From Leyella lascolaii (GTDB lineage: Bacteria; Bacteroidota; Bacteroidia; Bacteroidales; Bacteroidaceae), in the NCBI RefSeq assembly GCF_900079775.1, contig NZ_LT556049.1, positions 96,566-160,565 on the forward strand: 64,000 nucleotides of DNA, in the 5' to 3' direction. Under the pieces are notes generated by a model that worked only from the letters and a program-made list of their open reading frames with translations, was not told the DNA's origin and searched no databases. Of the stretch, positions 27,515 through 36,206 are shown piece after piece. The stretch's first letter is position 1. The number at the start of each line of letters is the position of its first letter. The translations under genes and the position numbers were made by a program.

Positions 27515-28093
27515 TCATTCGGTTTTACGCTCGCGGTCGATAGACAAGCCCTCGAGCACACAGAACAGATAGAAAAATATGTAATAAAGCGAACTGTGCA
27601 GTCCGATGCCGGAGAAGAAAGGCCTGTCGGAGAAAACGGCATTCACAATGATGACGATGCCCCAGCCGCCTATAACGAGCAGGCCGGAAGAGCGCAGCAG
27701 GCCGCACAGCAACAGCATGGCGCAGGCAGGCGGAGCCACCATCATGACGATGGTGAGATTCATATTCCCCTTGAGCGAATAATAGGCTGCCACAAGTCCC
27801 ATGAAGGCGAAGAGCAGAAAGCCGTTGCGGAGTATGCGGCTGAAGAACATGCCGCGCCATGTCCACATTCTATAGAGCACGAAAGGCACAGCCAGACTCA
27901 CCACCGGCACGGCCATCCATGCCCACATCCACGGACCGGGCTCAACAAACTTGACCACGAGGCTCATCACAAAGGCGAGCGCTCCATAGACGGTAAGGAA
28001 ATTGAACCGGCCGATGTTCTCCTTGCGGGCGCGGTTTATCATGTCGGTTATCACACGGAGACTCTCCTGCTCCGTCATATTCTTGTTTTCCAT
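27515..28093 (-). CDS. Integral membrane protein, partner of the winged-helix regulator
   Basis: A 192-residue membrane protein. A charged N-terminus (MTEQESLRVITDMINRARKENIG) is followed by about five or six hydrophobic helices. The layout matches that of the gene just upstream, which has the same helical N-terminal motif (LELIKELIDKSRRDVE), so the two are probably paralogous. Function unknown; sensing or transport in partnership with the winged-helix protein is an inference. Confidence 0.8.
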   Translation of the reverse strand: MENKNMTEQESLRVITDMINRARKENIGRFNFLTVYGALAFVMSLVVKFVEPGPWMWAWMAVPVVSLAVPFVLYRMWTWRGMFFSRILRNGFLLFAFMGLVAAYYSLKGNMNLTIVMMVAPPACAMLLLCGLLRSSGLLVIGGWGIVIIVNAVFSDRPFFSGIGLHSSLYYIFFYLFCVLEGLSIDRERKTE

Positions 28094-28182
28094 AAACTTT
28101 GTTTCTTCGGTTTCATATTATCAATATCAGCCGGCGGAGACCTGTGAGTCTCGGCCCCACAACCGCCGCGACGGCACGTGGG

Positions 28183-28821
28183 TCACGCCTTGCGGCGATG
28201 GCGCAGACAGATGAAGAAGCCCGGAATGACCAGCTCGCACAGCACAGCAAGAGCCATGGCTATCATCTCATAAGGGCCGGCATAAATCAGGGCATAAGAC
28301 GCGCACACCACGGCACCGCCCGTCGCACCGCCCATAATGAGACGATTGTCAATGATGTATCCCGTGACCACTCCTGCAAAACCCATGAGGAGGATGATTA
28401 CGGGAGTGACCGGCAGGGGACACAGACCGAGGTTCGCCGCCACGACACCCAATATCCACACCACAAAGCATGACCCTCCGAACGCAGCCCACACAAAGCC
28501 TGTCACCTTGCTGACGAACGAACGGGGAGTCACTCCGCGCACTCGCGTCATGACAGAAGCGGTGGCTATGCCCACTACAGCCATGAATATCCACAGCAGA
28601 TTCCACGAGGCGTTGCCCGTGTGCTGCCACAGATGACCAACGACAAGGGCTGTGACAAACACCAGCACGCCCCAGAGAAGCATCACCCTGCCAGTATACC
28701 GCTCCACGTCGCGGCGGCTCTTGTCTATCAACTCTTTTATCAGCTCCAGACGGTATCCGGCGTCTGCCGCATCCGATGTGATGTTCTGACTGACATCACG
28801 AGTTTTTTCTGTTCCGTCCAT
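28183..28821 (-). CDS. Integral membrane protein, paralogue of the downstream gene
   Basis: A 212-residue protein with an N-terminal soluble helix (LELIKELIDKSRRDVERYTGR) and about six transmembrane helices, rich in glycine and valine. First gene of a minus-strand set: membrane protein, membrane protein, winged-helix regulator, small exported protein. No family name recognised. Confidence 0.8.
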   Translation of the reverse strand: MDGTEKTRDVSQNITSDAADAGYRLELIKELIDKSRRDVERYTGRVMLLWGVLVFVTALVVGHLWQHTGNASWNLLWIFMAVVGIATASVMTRVRGVTPRSFVSKVTGFVWAAFGGSCFVVWILGVVAANLGLCPLPVTPVIILLMGFAGVVTGYIIDNRLIMGGATGGAVVCASYALIYAGPYEMIAMALAVLCELVIPGFFICLRHRRKA

Positions 28822-29120
28822 AATCTTTTCCTGTTTAGATGGTTAATACTGTATGTCGCATTGAATGTGCGGACAGCCGGAACGCCTCCTGCCTGACACC
28901 CGCGTAAAAGGAGCGGGACGTGTGTCCGGGGAATGACCGGATGTTCACAATGCAAATATAAATAAGTTTACAATATAAACCAAACTATTTTATAAATAAA
29001 ACTTTCCGGTGATGTCGTTTTAACTTTCTTTTACATCGCAACAGAGCATCCCTCCTCGTCTCCGCCCCTCCGCAGGACGGAAGGAGAGCACCGCATGACA
29101 TGGGAGGGAAACCGTATAAA

Positions 29121-29548
29121 CGCATAAATATGCATCAAACGGCGGTAAAAAATTTTGACAACGGAAAATCGCGAAAGAGAAAAGCGGAACACGCGGAAAA
29201 GCCTTTCCGGCAGCCGGAAAACGTCTCCCGAGACCTGCCGACGGTCATAAGGAGAGACGGAAGAGGCTTTATGGCGTGCCCGGAAAGGCTGTATGACGCC
29301 ACGGAAAAGGCGGAACGAAGATGCGGAAGAGGCTCTTTCGCATTGTCATAAAGCCTCTTTCGCATGACGGAAAAGGCGCATCCGGACGGCAACATGGCGC
29401 AAACGTCTGACATACAAAGACTTGCGCAAACACCAAAATACGGACGCACAGCGCGGCGGAACACGTCTGGCGCGCACCGGAGGCACTCTCGCGGGGTTGG
29501 GAGGAAGTAGGGAGCACGGCATATACGCTTTTGATGTATAAATATGCA
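29121..29548. repeat. Composite intergenic element, copy D
   Basis: Left end: CGCATAAATATGCA at 29121-29134, then 10 nt, then GTAAAAAATTTTGACAA (29145-29161). Centre: GC-rich 22-bp array with unit ends at 29267, 29289, 29311, 29333, 29355 and 29377. Right side: CTCGCGGGGTTG near 29487-29499 and TGTATAAATATGCA at 29535-29548, which is 44 bp from the GCGGGGTTG start. The gap 28822-29768 contains no gene besides this element and the promoter of the next gene. Confidence 0.78.
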
Positions 29549-29732
29549 AAAACACTGTCAGAGGACGGAATAAGCCTTGTGACGACGGCATTGTGCGGAC
29601 ACTGGAAAAAGACCCAGCCGCAACGCCACCGCACCACCGCGCGCACGCTACAACGCCGGAGTACGGAGGGCTTCTCAGGATAAACAAATATAAAATATGA
29701 CATATACATTATTATATAACGAAAATATTGAG

Positions 29733-29740
29733 TACTTTTG
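29733..29740 (+). promoter_or_regulatory. Likely -7 element upstream of the DUF4923 gene
   Basis: TACTTTTG fits TAnnTTTG and lies 28 bp before the start codon at 29769. No clear TTTG is found at the -33 position. Confidence 0.5.
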
Positions 29741-29768
29741 CCGCGCATAACAAAAAGAAAAGATTAAA

Positions 29769-30368
29769 ATGAAGAAAACAAGACTTATGCTCATGGCAAT
29801 GCTGGCATGCTTTTGCTGCATGGGCGCACAGGCTCAGGGACTGAAGGACTTACTCAACGGCATAAGCAACGTGGCTGAACAGATAACCGGCAAGTCGACA
29901 ACCGTTGAGTCGATTACCGGAACATGGACCTACGACAGCCCGCAGATGAAGCTCGAGAGCGACAACGTGCTGGCGAAACTGGGCAGCGCAGCCGCAAACG
30001 CGAAGGTGAGCGACAAGCTGGGCACAGTGTACAAGAAGGTGGGACTGGACAAGATAAGCATCACATTCAGCGCCGACAGCACATACACCTCGACCATAAA
30101 CGGCAGGGAGACGGCGGGAACATACTCGCTCGACACGAAGAACAAGACGCTCACAATGAAGACACGGCTCGGACTGTCGCTGAAGACTCACGTGAACGTG
30201 AGCGGAGACCACATGACACTGCTCTTCGAATCGGAGAAGCTGATGGACGGACTGAAGACCGTGACGAACATGGCGGCACAGGTGAACTCGACGGCATCGA
30301 CCATCAACTCGCTCATAAAAAGCTATGACGGCATAAGCCTGGGCTTCAAACTGAAGAAGACAAAGTGA
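29769..30368 (+). CDS. DUF4923-like lipocalin-style exported protein
   Basis: A 199-residue protein with a signal peptide ending GAQA. The mature part has repeated beta strands with ESITGTWTYDSPQMKLESDN and TYTSTINGRETAGTYSLDTKNKTLTM, the pattern of the Bacteroidetes DUF4923 family and of lipocalin-like folds. Function unknown; ligand binding in the envelope is plausible. Its stop codon TGA overlaps the GTG start of xerD, so the two genes are translationally coupled. Confidence 0.82.
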   Translation: MKKTRLMLMAMLACFCCMGAQAQGLKDLLNGISNVAEQITGKSTTVESITGTWTYDSPQMKLESDNVLAKLGSAAANAKVSDKLGTVYKKVGLDKISITFSADSTYTSTINGRETAGTYSLDTKNKTLTMKTRLGLSLKTHVNVSGDHMTLLFESEKLMDGLKTVTNMAAQVNSTASTINSLIKSYDGISLGFKLKKTK

Positions 30369-31321
30369 GCGCGACACCATCCGACAACGACAGCGGAAAA
30401 CAGAGAAGGCACGACAGCGCGACCGTAAGGAGGTATCTGCGCTATCTGAAGCTGGAGCGCAACTACTCGGCAAACACAATAGAGGCTTACCGCAACGACA
30501 TAGCGCATCTGGAACGCTACATGAGGCAGGAGGGACTGACGCCCGAAAGCGTGACGTGCGGGCATCTGAACCACTTCGCAGCGACGCTCCACGAATACGG
30601 CATAGGTCCGTCGTCGCAGGCAAGGATACTGAGCGGGGTGCGCTCGTTCTTCAGATATCTGCTGCTGGAGGGGTATGTGGAGGACGACCCCTCCGAACTG
30701 CTGGAGTGGCCCACACTCGGCGAACATCTGCCGGAAGTGCTCACCACAGAGGAGATAGACCGCATGGAGGCGTCGATAGACCTGTCGAAATGGGAGGGAC
30801 AACGCAACAAGGCGATAATAGAAACGCTCTTCTCGTGCGGGCTGCGGGTGTCGGAACTGACCACGCTGAAGATGTCCGACCTCTTCACCGACGACAATTT
30901 CATACGCATAAAGGGCAAGGGCAGCAAGGAGAGACTGGTGCCCATATCAGCCAAGGCGGTGAAGGAACTGAAGCTGTGGTTCTTAGACCGTAACCTGATG
31001 AAGATAAAACCGGGCGAGGAGGACTATGTGTTCCTCAACCGGAGGGGAGCGCACCTCACACGCACGATGGTGTTCATAATGATCAGACGGTGCGCCGCGG
31101 ACGCCGGAATAGAGAAGAACGTGTCGCCGCACACCCTGCGCCACTCATTCGCCACAGCCCTGCTCAAAGGTGGAGCCGACCTGAGAGCCATACAGGAGAT
31201 GCTCGGACACGAGAGCATATCGACAACGGAGATATACACACACGTGGACATGACGACACTCAGACAGGAGATACTGGAGCACCATCCGCGCAACATAAGG
31301 TATGCGGAAGGCAGGGAATGA
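30365..31321 (+). CDS. xerD: Tyrosine recombinase XerD-type
   Basis: A 318-residue site-specific recombinase. It has a SAM-like N-terminal domain (30-110) and the catalytic set Arg161, Lys185, His256, Arg259, His282 and the nucleophile Tyr291 (STTEIYTHVD). The length and the C-terminal VDMTTLRQEILEHHPR fit chromosomal XerC/D enzymes that resolve chromosome dimers, not phage integrases. The start is a GTG that overlaps the upstream stop codon. No dif site was identified here. Confidence 0.92.
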   Translation: MSATPSDNDSGKQRRHDSATVRRYLRYLKLERNYSANTIEAYRNDIAHLERYMRQEGLTPESVTCGHLNHFAATLHEYGIGPSSQARILSGVRSFFRYLLLEGYVEDDPSELLEWPTLGEHLPEVLTTEEIDRMEASIDLSKWEGQRNKAIIETLFSCGLRVSELTTLKMSDLFTDDNFIRIKGKGSKERLVPISAKAVKELKLWFLDRNLMKIKPGEEDYVFLNRRGAHLTRTMVFIMIRRCAADAGIEKNVSPHTLRHSFATALLKGGADLRAIQEMLGHESISTTEIYTHVDMTTLRQEILEHHPRNIRYAEGRE

Positions 31322-31346
31322 GAAGGGAGGAGACTATCCATATGGT

Positions 31347-31400
31347 AAGTCACGGACGCTTTTTGATGAGCGTTTAATCAAAAAAAAGCGTCAGTGACTT
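31347..31400. terminator. Long hairpin after xerD
   Basis: AAGTCAC.GACGCTTTTTGAT pairs with ATCAAAAAAAAGCGTC.GTGACTT, a stem of about 20 bp with one mismatch and a short loop. It starts 25 bp after the xerD stop. It is followed by TTTATTATT, so a terminator is likely. Confidence 0.75.
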
Positions 31401-31515
31401 TATTATTGACACATCACACTCCGTTTTTTCTTATAAAAAGAGATGTATTATTAAATAAAAAGAGGTATATTTGCAGTTTGGAAATATAACACATCAAATT
31501 TAAAGTCTATATTTT

Positions 31516-34329
31516 ATGAAACTCAGGAAAATCATGGCGGCAGTCCTCATATGTTTCGCAGGACTCGCCAACGCCCAGATGCAGATGCCCACAATACCGC
31601 TCGACCCGGACGTGCGCATAGGCAAGCTGGACAACGGACTGACTTACTACATCCGTCACAACAACTGGCCGGAAAAACGCGCGAACTTCTACATCGCACA
31701 GAAAGTGGGCTCGATACAGGAAGAGGAAAGCCAGCGCGGACTCGCACACTTCCTGGAGCACATGTGCTTCAACGGCACAAAGAACTTCGAGGGCAACGAG
31801 GTGATGAGATTCTGCGAGAGCATCGGTGTGCAGTTCGGACGCGATCTGAACGCCTACACGTCGATAGACCAGACCGTGTACAACATATCGAACGTGCCCA
31901 CAGACCGCCAGTCGGCGCTCGACTCATGCCTGCTCATACTGCACGACTGGGCAAGCGAGCTGACGCTCGACCCGAAGGAGATAGACAAGGAGCGCGGAGT
32001 GATACACGACGAGTGGCGCATGCGGTCAAGCGCATCGGGTCGCATGTTCGAGCGTAATCTGCCGAAGCTCTACCCGGGCTCGAAATATGGTCTGCGCTAC
32101 CCCATCGGTCTGATGAGCGTGATAGACAACTTCAAGCCGAAGGAGCTGGAAGACTACTACCACAAATGGTATCACCCGCAGAACCAGGGCATAATCGTCG
32201 TGGGCGATGTGGACGTGGACCACGTCGAGGCGGAGATAAAGAAGCTGTTCGGAGACATAAAGAACCCTGAGAACGCGGCACCGATTGTGGACGAGCCTGT
32301 GCCCGACAACGCCGAGCCTATAGTCATAATAGACAAGGACAAGGAACAGCGCACCAACATGGTGGAGGTGATGATAAAGCACGATGTGTTCCCCGACTCA
32401 CTGAAGAACACCATGGCTTATCTGGTGTACGGATATGTGAAGGGTGCCGCGATGAGCATGCTCAACAACCGCTACACTGAGGCTGCGCTCAGCGCAGACT
32501 GCCCTTACGTGAACGTGGGAGCAAGCGACGGCAACTACATATTCGCCAAGACGAAAGACGCTTTCGACATAGGCATCATGCCCAAGGAGATGGGCAAGAC
32601 GGCAGACGCTGTGAAAGCGGCTTTCATAGAGGCAAGACGCGCGGCTGAGTTCGGATTCACCGCCACTGAGTATGAACGCTACAGACAGGACTACCTCAGC
32701 TCTCTGGAAAAGGCATACAGCAACAAGGACAAACGCTACAACGAGCAGTTCTACAGCCAGTATCTGGGTCACTTCCTCTCGAACGAGCCGATGCCGTCGA
32801 TAGAATTCCAGTATCAGACGATGAAACAGCTCGTGCCGATGATTCCGGTGGAGGCTGTGAACGAGGTGATGAAGGAGCTTGTGCCGCCTAACGACACCAA
32901 CCTCGTGATAATGAACTTCAACAACGAGAAGGAAGGGAACGTGTATCCGACAGAGGAAGCGTTGCTCGGAGCCGTCAAGGCAGCACGCGCAGAGCAGATA
33001 TCGGCTTATGTGGACAACGTGAAGAACGAACCGCTCATCACCGAGAAACCTAAAGCGGGAACAATAAAGAGCGAGAAGAAGAACGCGAAGTTCGGATATA
33101 CAGAGCTCAAACTGTCGAACGGCGCCACAGTGGTCCTCAAGAAGAGCGACCTGAAGAAAGACCAGGTGATACTCAGCGCAGAGGGATTCGGAGGCTCGTC
33201 GCTGTACGGCGAAAAGGACTTCGTGAACCTCAAGGTGTTCGACGACGTGATAGGACAGAGCGGACTCGGCTCTTTCTCACTGACTGAACTGAACAAGGCT
33301 CTCGCAGGAAAGATTGCCAACGTGAACCTGTCAATGGACGGTCTCTACACACACGCAAGCGGATCGTCAACACCGAAGGACGTGGAGACAATGCTGCAGA
33401 TGCTTTATCTTTACTTCACAAACATCAACAAGGACCAGAAGTCGTTCGACAATCTCATCAAACAGTATGAGGTTGCGCTTAAAGACCGTGCTCTCTCACC
33501 CGACGTGGCACTGGGAGACTCGCTCACGGCAACCATGTACGGACACAACCCGCGCCTCAAACCGCTCGTTACGGAAGACCTTCCGCAGATAAGCTATGAC
33601 CGCATACTGCAGATGGCAAAGGAACGCACGGCTAACGCCGCAGGATGGACATTCACTCTGGTGGGCAACTTCGAGGAGGACTCCATACGTCCGCTCATAT
33701 GCCAGTACATAGCATCACTGCCTGCACAGGGCAAGATTGTGAAAGGCAAACGCACGGCATTCATGCAGAAGGGTGAGATAGTGAACGAGTTCAAGCGCAA
33801 GCAGGAGACTCCGAAGTCTACCGCATACATGATGTGGCACAACGAAGACATGCCTTATACTCTTGAAAACTCCATCCGCGCAGACATGGCTGGACAGATT
33901 CTTTCGATGATTTATCTGAAGAAGATACGCGAGGAACAGAGCGCGGCTTACTCCGTAGGAGCACAGGGCTCGGCTTCTATCAGCGACAACTACCACAACA
34001 TCAACATCTTCGCTTACTGCCCGATGAACCCTGACAAGAAGGAACTGGCGGTGAAAATAATGAACGAAGAGGTGAAGAACATGACCAAGACATGCGACGC
34101 CGACATGCTGAAGAAGGTGAAGGAATTCATGCTGAAGAGCATAGACGACGAGAGCAAGACAAACGGTTACTGGGTTGGCGTGATAGACACTTACCGCAAG
34201 TATAACATCGATATGGACACCGACTATAAGAAGACAGTGGAGGCTCAGACTACACAGAGCATCTGCGACTTCATGAAGGAGTTTCTCAAACCGGGCAATC
34301 ATATATCTGTAATAATGATACCGGAATAA
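31516..34329 (+). CDS. M16 family metallopeptidase (pitrilysin-type)
   Basis: A 937-residue exported zinc peptidase. The signal peptide ends LANA. The inverted zinc motif HFLEH (His78, Glu81, His82) is followed by the distal Glu159 in DKERGVIHDEW. A second, inactive M16 half begins at about 515 (KFGYTELKLSNGATVVLKK). This two-halved layout is that of periplasmic pitrilysin-like proteases that degrade peptides. Zinc-binding residues are intact in the first half only. A TATATTTG -7 element is at 31466-31473. It has its own terminator. Confidence 0.93.
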   Translation: MKLRKIMAAVLICFAGLANAQMQMPTIPLDPDVRIGKLDNGLTYYIRHNNWPEKRANFYIAQKVGSIQEEESQRGLAHFLEHMCFNGTKNFEGNEVMRFCESIGVQFGRDLNAYTSIDQTVYNISNVPTDRQSALDSCLLILHDWASELTLDPKEIDKERGVIHDEWRMRSSASGRMFERNLPKLYPGSKYGLRYPIGLMSVIDNFKPKELEDYYHKWYHPQNQGIIVVGDVDVDHVEAEIKKLFGDIKNPENAAPIVDEPVPDNAEPIVIIDKDKEQRTNMVEVMIKHDVFPDSLKNTMAYLVYGYVKGAAMSMLNNRYTEAALSADCPYVNVGASDGNYIFAKTKDAFDIGIMPKEMGKTADAVKAAFIEARRAAEFGFTATEYERYRQDYLSSLEKAYSNKDKRYNEQFYSQYLGHFLSNEPMPSIEFQYQTMKQLVPMIPVEAVNEVMKELVPPNDTNLVIMNFNNEKEGNVYPTEEALLGAVKAARAEQISAYVDNVKNEPLITEKPKAGTIKSEKKNAKFGYTELKLSNGATVVLKKSDLKKDQVILSAEGFGGSSLYGEKDFVNLKVFDDVIGQSGLGSFSLTELNKALAGKIANVNLSMDGLYTHASGSSTPKDVETMLQMLYLYFTNINKDQKSFDNLIKQYEVALKDRALSPDVALGDSLTATMYGHNPRLKPLVTEDLPQISYDRILQMAKERTANAAGWTFTLVGNFEEDSIRPLICQYIASLPAQGKIVKGKRTAFMQKGEIVNEFKRKQETPKSTAYMMWHNEDMPYTLENSIRADMAGQILSMIYLKKIREEQSAAYSVGAQGSASISDNYHNINIFAYCPMNPDKKELAVKIMNEEVKNMTKTCDADMLKKVKEFMLKSIDDESKTNGYWVGVIDTYRKYNIDMDTDYKKTVEAQTTQSICDFMKEFLKPGNHISVIMIPE

Positions 34330-34416
34330 TAAGAATGCACGTGCCGGGGCATGACGGCACACAATATCTCTGCGGACGCGGTGTGAGAACGGCGTTACAG
34401 AGGCAAATACAAACAG

Positions 34417-34454
34417 TCTCCGGAGACACGACAAATGTCTCCGGAGATTTTTTT
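34417..34454 (+). terminator. Terminator of the M16 peptidase gene
   Basis: Perfect 12-bp stem TCTCCGGAGACA/TGTCTCCGGAGA with a 7-nt loop followed by seven T. It lies about 90 bp beyond the stop codon. Confidence 0.93.
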
Positions 34455-34473
34455 ATCCCCTGTCGGTCATTAT

Positions 34474-34557
34474 ACTTCATCCGTATTCAGTACTGACATC
34501 AGACATATCGCTTTCCGACATTGCCAAAGATGTAGCGGGCTACATCATAAAAAGCGG
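34474..34557. repeat. Dispersed 85-bp repeat, copy 2
   Basis: Aligns over its full length with 1000-1084; conserved core AAGATGT..CGGGCTACA. It immediately precedes the paired-palindrome tandem cluster. Confidence 0.6.
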
Positions 34558-34580
34558 TGAAGAACAATGGCGTCAGCCCA

Positions 34581-35553
34581 GTAGAGACGCAAAATCTTGC
34601 GTCTCCCGAGCAACAAACGTAGCAATAACTGCCATATCCTCACTCCAACTTATTGCCCAACCTTACGTCTCCCGAGCAACAAACGTAGCAATAACAGCCA
34701 CATCCTCGCCCCATCTTATTGTCCATCCTTGCGTCTCCCGAACAACAAACGCAACAATGACTGCCATATCCTCACCCCAATTTATTGCCCATCCTTACTT
34801 GTGAGACGCAAAATTTTGCGTCACTACTTTTTGCAGGCTGAGATACAAAAGGAATATATTCATCATGCCATAACAATGGCGTCAGCCTGTAGAGACGCAA
34901 AATCTTGCGTCTCCCGAACAACAAACGCAGCAATAACTGCCATATCCTCACTCCAACTTATTGCCCAACCTTGCGTCTCCCGAACAACAAACGCAACGAT
35001 AACAGTCATATCCTCACCCCAATTTATTTCCCATCCTTGCTTGTGAGACGCAAAATTTTGCGTCTCTACTTTTTGCAGGCTGAGATACAAAAGGAATATA
35101 TTCATCATGCCATAACAATGGCGTCAGCCTGTAGAGACGCAAAATCTTGCGTCTCCCGAGCAACAAACGCAACAATAACAGTCATATCCTCACCCCAATT
35201 TATTTTCCATCCTTGCTTGTGAGACGCAAAATTTTGCGTCTCTACTTTTTGCAGGCTGAGATACAAAAGGAATATATTCATCATGCCATAACAATGGCGT
35301 CAGCCTGTAGAGACGCAAAATCTTGCGTCTCCCGAGAAATAAACGCAGCAACGGCAGTCACATACCCACCCCAATTTATTGCCCATCCTTACGTCTCACG
35401 ATAAGGTCAGTGCAAACCATTTCCGGAACAGTCATATTGCCATACACACATTCCCTGCACATTACAACATATATATCATCATGTAAGTTTGTTTATAACG
35501 CACTGTAATAATCGCACTTTTTGCTTGTGAGACGCAAGATTTTGCGTCTCTAC
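34581..35553. repeat. Nested tandem cluster of paired-palindrome repeats
   Basis: Left ends (GTAGAGACGC) start at 34581, 34889, 35131 and 35307, spaced 308, 242 and 176 bp, that is 14, 11 and 8 x 22. Right ends (TTGCGTCTCTAC or a variant) close units at 34828, 35069, 35245 and an isolated one at 35553. Inside the first unit, GTCTCCCG recurs at 34601, 34667 and 34733, a 66-bp (3 x 22) subrepeat. Frame-like stretches in it are by-products of the repeats and not genes. Confidence 0.85.
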
Positions 35554-35600
35554 TTTTGATTACCAATATATAATACTGCGTTATTTTCATGTGTGAAACA

Positions 35601-35732
35601 GTGCCGGATGGCGCAATGAAAGTTTGCTTTCAGATAGCTAAGCACAACCTGTTTTTATTAAAAACAGTGCCAGCGAGCGCAATGAGAGCTTGCTATCAAA
35701 TTGCCGAGCGCAGCCTGTTTTATTTAAAAACA
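35601..35732. repeat. 66-bp tandem duplication
   Basis: Two imperfect copies start with GTGCC at 35601 and 35667, each ending TTTAAAAACA or TTATTAAAAACA. The spacing is 66 bp, or 3 x 22. No function seen. Confidence 0.75.
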
Positions 35733-35853
35733 CCCCATAATTCACTGTAAACTTATGATGACCGGTAAGGGATAATACGCGATGTCGCTTTTGTTTTTAC
35801 TATAACAAGGCTGGTGAGCATAATGTATGCATTGATAATAATACCGCAACCGC

Positions 35854-36110
35854 ACACATATATATTATATACCACACACATATATATTATATAATGTATA
35901 AAGGACGGTGCTACATGCACTAAGAATATATTATATAATGTATCAGAAACAATGCGATACGGACACCATATATATTATATAATGTATAAAGGACGGTGCT
36001 ACATGCACTAAGAATATATTATATAATGTATCAGAAACAATGCGATACGGACAACATATATATTATATAATGTATAAAGGTCTGTGCGGTATTGTCAGCA
36101 TATATTTAAT
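35854..36110. repeat. AT-rich tandem array with 22/44/88-bp periods
   Basis: ATATATTATATAATGTAT-type motifs recur. The first two copies are 22 bp apart (35854 and 35876). Further copies follow at 44 bp spacing (AATGTA at 35893, 35937, 35981), and a whole 88-bp block is repeated (35893, 35981, 36069). The DNA between motifs is also repeated, so this is not a CRISPR array. With the neighbouring repeats it fills the gap 34330-36206. Confidence 0.85.
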
Positions 36111-36147
36111 ATAATGTGTGTATGGAAGGAAAAAAAAGACATAAAAA

Positions 36148-36180
36148 AAGGTTGCATTCCTGAAACGGTATGCAACCTTT
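36148..36180 (-). terminator. Terminator of secDF
   Basis: AAAGGTTGCAT/ATGCAACCTTT stem with an 11-nt loop, followed on the minus strand by a run of T. It lies 27 bp beyond the secDF stop codon. Confidence 0.9.
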
Positions 36181-36206
36181 AACTATAAAATTATGAAAGA
36201 GTTGTC

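Noticed and set aside
34597..35508. Series of plus- and minus-strand open frames (105-150 codons) in the repeat cluster
   Set aside because: They are repeats of NKRSNNCHILTP-like text created by the 66-bp tandem DNA units, with no start signals and no protein family features.
35854..36110. CRISPR-like pattern of AT-rich 18-bp repeats with 25-bp spacers
   Set aside because: The spacers are themselves repeated exactly in the next block, so this is a tandem repeat. No cas gene is nearby.
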